Origin: Bidens hawaiensis
Lineage: Eukaryota > Streptophyta > Magnoliopsida > Asterales > Asteraceae
Length of the DNA: 64,000 nucleotides
Assembly: GCA_021521415.1 (NCBI GenBank)
Contig: JAIQDT010003856.1
Span: 124,001 to 188,000, forward strand
Reading direction: 5' to 3'
Positions 60,601 to 64,000 of this stretch are shown here, one piece after another (the stretch's first letter is position 1; every line of letters begins with the position of its first letter). Under the pieces are notes generated by a model. The model was given only the letters and a program-made list of their open reading frames with translations, made no database searches and had not been told where the DNA came from. A program made the position numbers and the translations under genes.

Positions 60601-60933
60601 GGACCGTTTAAGATTTTAGATCGTGTGGGTGAAGTAGCTTATACGCTGGATTTACCCGATGAGTTAGAGGGAAATCATTCAACCTTCCATGTTTCTCATC
60701 TGAGGAAATGTCTGGCTGATGATACGTCTCACGTACCATTGATGGACATCGAGGTTGATGAACAGCTAAACTACATTGAGCAACCGATAGAGATTGTTGA
60801 TCGCAAGGAGAAGCAGCTTCGTCGCAAGGTTATTCCTTTGGTGAAAGTGATATGGAAGCACCACAAGGGATCAGATGCTACTTGGGAAGCTGAGGATGAG
60901 ATGCGCAAGTTTTACCCTAATATGTTTAAGTAA
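57655..60933 (+). pseudogene. pol of the right-hand gypsy element
   Basis: Protease: LFDSGANKSFVA (about 57668), with stops near 57760 and 57898. RT: 58039-58770 is open for 243 residues ([40 protein letters not shown] at about 58675), then a frameshift before [12 protein letters not shown]. RNase [15 protein letters not shown] (about 59115), then a TGA at about 59183 and heavy damage to 59450. Integrase: [31 protein letters not shown] (59524-59832), [43 protein letters not shown] (to 60201). The last segment 60388-60933 is open and ends IEIVDRKEKQLRRKVIPLVK, then ATWEAEDEMRKFYPNMF, a chromodomain-like tail. Confidence 0.92.
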
Positions 60934-60962
60934 TAGCTAGGTTTCGGGGACGAAACCTCTTT

Positions 60963-60976
60963 AAGGAGGAAAGACT
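60963..60976 (+). other. Polypurine tract of the right-hand gypsy element
   Basis: AAGGAGGAAAGACT directly before the 3' LTR. The preceding GGTTTCGGGGACGAAACCTC is shared with the non-autonomous element. Confidence 0.85.
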
Positions 60977-63212
60977 TGTAACTTCCCAAAATATTATAAG
61001 ATTAAATAAAGAAATATTTGGTTAAGTTTCTGTGTGTTAAATAATAGTAACTAGCATCTAATAAGGAAAAGATCATGGGCTTGGATTAATTAAGATGGAT
61101 TAAAGGGTAATTGGCCTTAGGTCCATGGGCTTTAAGGGATATAAATGCCCCCCTTAAAACCATCCTAAAACCCTAACTCTCATTTCCATCTTCCATAATC
61201 TCTACACACACTCCAAACACACACATACCACTATATATATATAAGGCCGAGAGAGAAGAGCGAGATCCGAGATCAAGTGGACGTTAGCTCGTGTAGATCT
61301 TTATTATACAAGCTTTATACAAGATTTAGAGTTCATAAACAAGCTAACCAAGACCAAACGAACACGTTAAGGTATGTTCTTGATCTTAAAGTTTACATTT
61401 TTATAAACGTTTAGTCTCGAAACTTAAACCTAGAGTAGATCGGGTATAAACGAGCATTAAAGTTGTAAACTTGATGATAAAAATGAATGTAACAAACCCT
61501 AAGATAGAACCGGCTCGTTTAAAAGAAACCCTAGATCTATTCTCTAACGTTCACCATAAAGTTTCGTGCTTTATGTTACAAACGGGTCAAGTTTGGACCA
61601 CAAACGGTCAAGGGAACGTTTAGGGCTAAGGCCAAATCATAATATGTTTATTAAGGTTGTGAAATGTGCGATGAAACGAACCCGCGAACAGCAGACCAGT
61701 AACTTCGCTTGTATATAAGTTCGCGATCATATAAGTTCACGATTTGTATATGTCCGCTTAACGTATAACTTCGCTCACTGATAAGTTCGCTGCAGCTAAC
61801 TTCGCCTATAGCCAAGTTCGTCCGCAGCTAAGTTCGCTGTTGATTAACTTCGCTATACAAGTTCGCTTGTGTTAAGTTCATCCTTAGTAAGTTCGCCTAC
61901 GTGCAAGTTCGCTTACATGTAAGATCACTTATACATGTAAGTTCGCTTGTACATATCAATAAGTTCGCTTACATTGAATCCTGAATACATGGAGATTCGT
62001 ATATGTATACATATACGTTCATACACTTGATAGCATGCATTGTATGGATATAACACTAGAACATTAAAATAAAGTAAAACCATAAATGCTAAGTAAAGTA
62101 AGCTAATACTAGACCACTAGATTAGATCAGACGAGTATTGATACATGTACCTTATATACAGTTAGCAGAGCTCAACTAAATAAAGGGTTAACTATTAGCG
62201 GAGAAAGAAACAGGATCCAGGTGAGTTTCTAGCCCCACTTCCTTGTTATGTTTTCGGGGTCGTGTGCATACTCGATGTGATTTGTTAATACAATTACCTT
62301 AAGTGGTAAGTGTATGACTTATATAATTTATGTATGAATGAATGCTTGATGATGCATGAACGATCTTCGGATATTGCATGTATCGTCAAGGGATAGTTTA
62401 AAGATAGGATTGGTATATAGCTACATGATGTGTGTACGTATGGAAGTTATAATTATTGAATGTAGAGAAAGGTATGGGGGTATGGTTAGAAAGGAAACAG
62501 ACCCTAATAATATCCGCGAATATAGGGAACGGACCCAAATAATATCCGCGAATGTAGGGAACGGACCCTAATAATATCCGCGAATGTAGGGAAAGGACCC
62601 TAATAATATCCGCGAATGTAGGGAACGGGCCCTAATAATATACGCGTATGTAGGGAACAGACCCTAATGATATCTGCGAATGTAGGGAACAGACCCTAAC
62701 AGTATCCGTGAATATAGGGAACAGACCCTAATAATATATGCGAATGTTTTAGGACGAAGTATATGTATATGTGTATGTGTAACAAGGTAAGAAGGAAAGT
62801 ATGGTAGTATGAACGTATGAAGAAAAGTAATGAACTAGGTATGTATATGTACCTTCGAGTGCGAATATAAGAATGTATATGGACGTATTGTATGTTATGT
62901 GATTAACTAGAACTGACTCAGCGTAGCTGACTTTTAGTATGCACGCAGGTGAGTAGGATGAGACAGCTCGCTTGAGGGGAACACGTGGCATTGAATAAGA
63001 GGTTGGCATCAGAGGTCTCAAGGCGTTTTATGTTTTATGTTTTGTTGATTTTGAAAGACATGATGTTCGTTTAAAACAAGTTATGGATTGTTATGTAATG
63101 TTTATGAAAGTTTTTATATTCCGTGTTTGTTCTTATTAACTCTGATTATTAGAACTATGTTAATGAGTAAATCCAACGTCCAAATGTGAGGCACCGGTAA
63201 CGGAGACTTACA
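60977..63212 (+). repeat. 3' LTR of the right-hand gypsy element
   Basis: It is 2236 bp and starts TGTAACTTCCC. It carries the AAGTTCGCT motif array at about 61700-61975 and the expanded 32-bp array at 62493-62745. Its last bases are GGAGACTTACA. Confidence 0.94.
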
Positions 63213-63230
63213 GTTACAAACTATAATTAG

Positions 63231-63445
63231 TCAAAGAATGTAGTATGTAAATTTTGTTGGTTGTATATGTATTTTGGAGTGTTTCTTATGGGAATTTTGG
63301 TGTGATGTTGTCATAGTCTCGACATGCGAATTTGATGTCTCATTATCCTCTGGGTGTAACGTCTTTCGGGACATTGAGCATTGCACATAGTACCAATTGC
63401 GGTAGTTGAATATCTCTTTCATTGTAGCCATGCATGAGTAGGTTT
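63231..63445 (-). pseudogene. RPA70-like exon upstream of the gypsy insertion
   Basis: The minus strand reads KTYSCMATMKEIFNYRNW, then YYVQCSMSRKTLHPEDN. This fits the start of the last RPA1 domain, where an ATIKEI-type strand precedes WYYVSC and a zinc ribbon. The expected second Cys of the ribbon is Ser here, a likely disabling change. The frame decays after about 63330, probably into an intron in which the gypsy element landed. The partner exon is at 53398-53761. Confidence 0.55.
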
Positions 63446-63527
63446 TACGTTCGTTTTATATAAACATTACTTTATAATTAGTTGAATAAGAGTTGGTATG
63501 ATATTGTCTCGTTGAGATGTTTCTTAC

Positions 63528-63620
63528 CATGTTATCGACTGATGTGTTGTTAAGGAGCTCGTGGATTGTTATTGGAATTCCATCTTTGTCTTGTGGTGCT
63601 GTTGCTGTAGATCCTTCAAC
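63528..63620 (-). pseudogene. Further upstream RPA70-like exon
   Basis: A 93-base exon candidate on the minus strand with AG acceptor (63621-63622) and GTAAGA donor (63522-63527). It encodes VEGSTATAPQDKDGIPITI, then HELLNNTSVDNM. Exons with I.ELL motifs sit just before the last domain in plant RPA1-like genes. Clean splice signals and correct order support it being part of the same gene. Confidence 0.5.
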
Positions 63621-63622
63621 CT

Positions 63623-64000
63623 ATTTTATGAATAAGGAGTTACCAGGTAGCATTTGATTGTATCATGTATGCAGAATTTATTTATTTATTTATTTTTGTT
63701 TCACTGGTGTACCTATAAATGTATAGCTTAGCGTTAGGAGTTGTTGGGTTGACAATTATTGTTGTTAGGTATGTGGATTCCAACTGTTTGAAACATGTCA
63801 AAAACATTTAATCTTATCATTTGCAAATTATGATAATCTAGCGTACTTGTCATCGAAGCTTTCAAGTAAGCATTATGATTCTAACTAAAACATTTAAAAG
63901 AAAATTATTTGCTATATAAAAAAATTAATTGTTTACATGAGGTTGAGATCTACTTTAAGTGAATGTTATTATCTATGCAAGTATTAATATGTAGATGTCA
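63623..64000. other. Unassigned sequence at the right edge
   Basis: AT-rich, possibly introns of the RPA-like gene. There is a short TTTA microsatellite at about 63678-63696. I see no gene. Confidence 0.4.

Larger units (their letters stand above)
53776..63212 (+). mobile_element. Decayed Ty3/gypsy chromovirus-type element in an RPA-like pseudogene
   Basis: It is 9437 bp with LTRs at 53776-55914 and 60977-63212 and a perfect target duplication GTTAC (53771-53775, 63213-63217). Gag, protease, RT, RNase H, integrase and a chromodomain-like tail are all recognisable but broken. LTR ends (TGTAAC...TTACA), leader start, pre-PPT sequence and several LTR blocks are shared with the non-autonomous element at 3364-8944. 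The LTRs differ by scattered substitutions and by about three units of a 32-bp tandem repeat. Confidence 0.95.

Overview
This window is plant nuclear DNA made almost entirely of nested LTR retrotransposons. The LTR/PBS/PPT architecture, initiator-Met tRNA primer sites, Ty3/gypsy polyproteins ending in chromodomain-like tails and long Ty1/copia elements point to a eudicot. The style of the gag proteins suggests Asteraceae to me, but that is an impression and not proven here. I see no intact host gene, tRNA or rRNA. The only cellular gene traces are exons of a replication protein A-like (RPA70-like) pseudogene on the minus strand at the right end.

Layout. (1) Bases 1-34956 are the 3' part of an old, broken Ty3/gypsy element whose 5' end lies left of the window. 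Three later insertions split it: a non-autonomous gypsy-type element (3364-8944) in its pol; a 12.6-kb Ty1/copia element (10585-23150, target duplication GGTTA) in its 3' LTR; and a young gypsy element on the minus strand (23648-34530, target duplication GGTGT) in the same LTR. The young one has two 2603-bp LTRs with about five differences and an uninterrupted 1483-residue gag-pol, so it may still be mobile. (2) 34957-39974 holds degraded copia sequence: a PPT plus LTR start at 36906, and a decayed gag-pol from about 38060. (3) 39975-45681 (minus) and 45764-51802 (plus) are two related copia elements placed head to head. They have homologous interiors but different LTR U3 regions, and each has a perfect 5-bp target duplication (AAGAA, CTATT). 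(4) 52484-53204 is a 721-bp non-autonomous hAT element with an 8-bp duplication. (5) 53776-63212 is a decayed gypsy element (target duplication GTTAC), related in its LTRs to the element in 3364-8944, and it splits the RPA-like pseudogene.

How the parts relate. Each element carries its own promoter (LTR TATA box), primer-binding site, gag, pol and polypurine tract. Only the 23648-34530 element looks able to make all its proteins. The 3364-8944 element keeps just a short nucleocapsid-like ORF and would need a helper, plausibly of the 53776-63212 lineage.

The most striking signal is not protein-coding. The LTRs and leaders of several unrelated families carry arrays of short hairpins or palindromes built on TTCG...CGAA cores (TTCGYTAACGAA, TTCGRYCGAA). 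The young gypsy LTR has a tandem set of hairpins sharing an 8-nt loop (TCGAWCAC) and a separate hairpin repeat whose stems change in a compensatory way. The copia LTR has three hairpins with the same GGGGATGT loop but different stems. Such compensatory patterns suggest conserved secondary structure.
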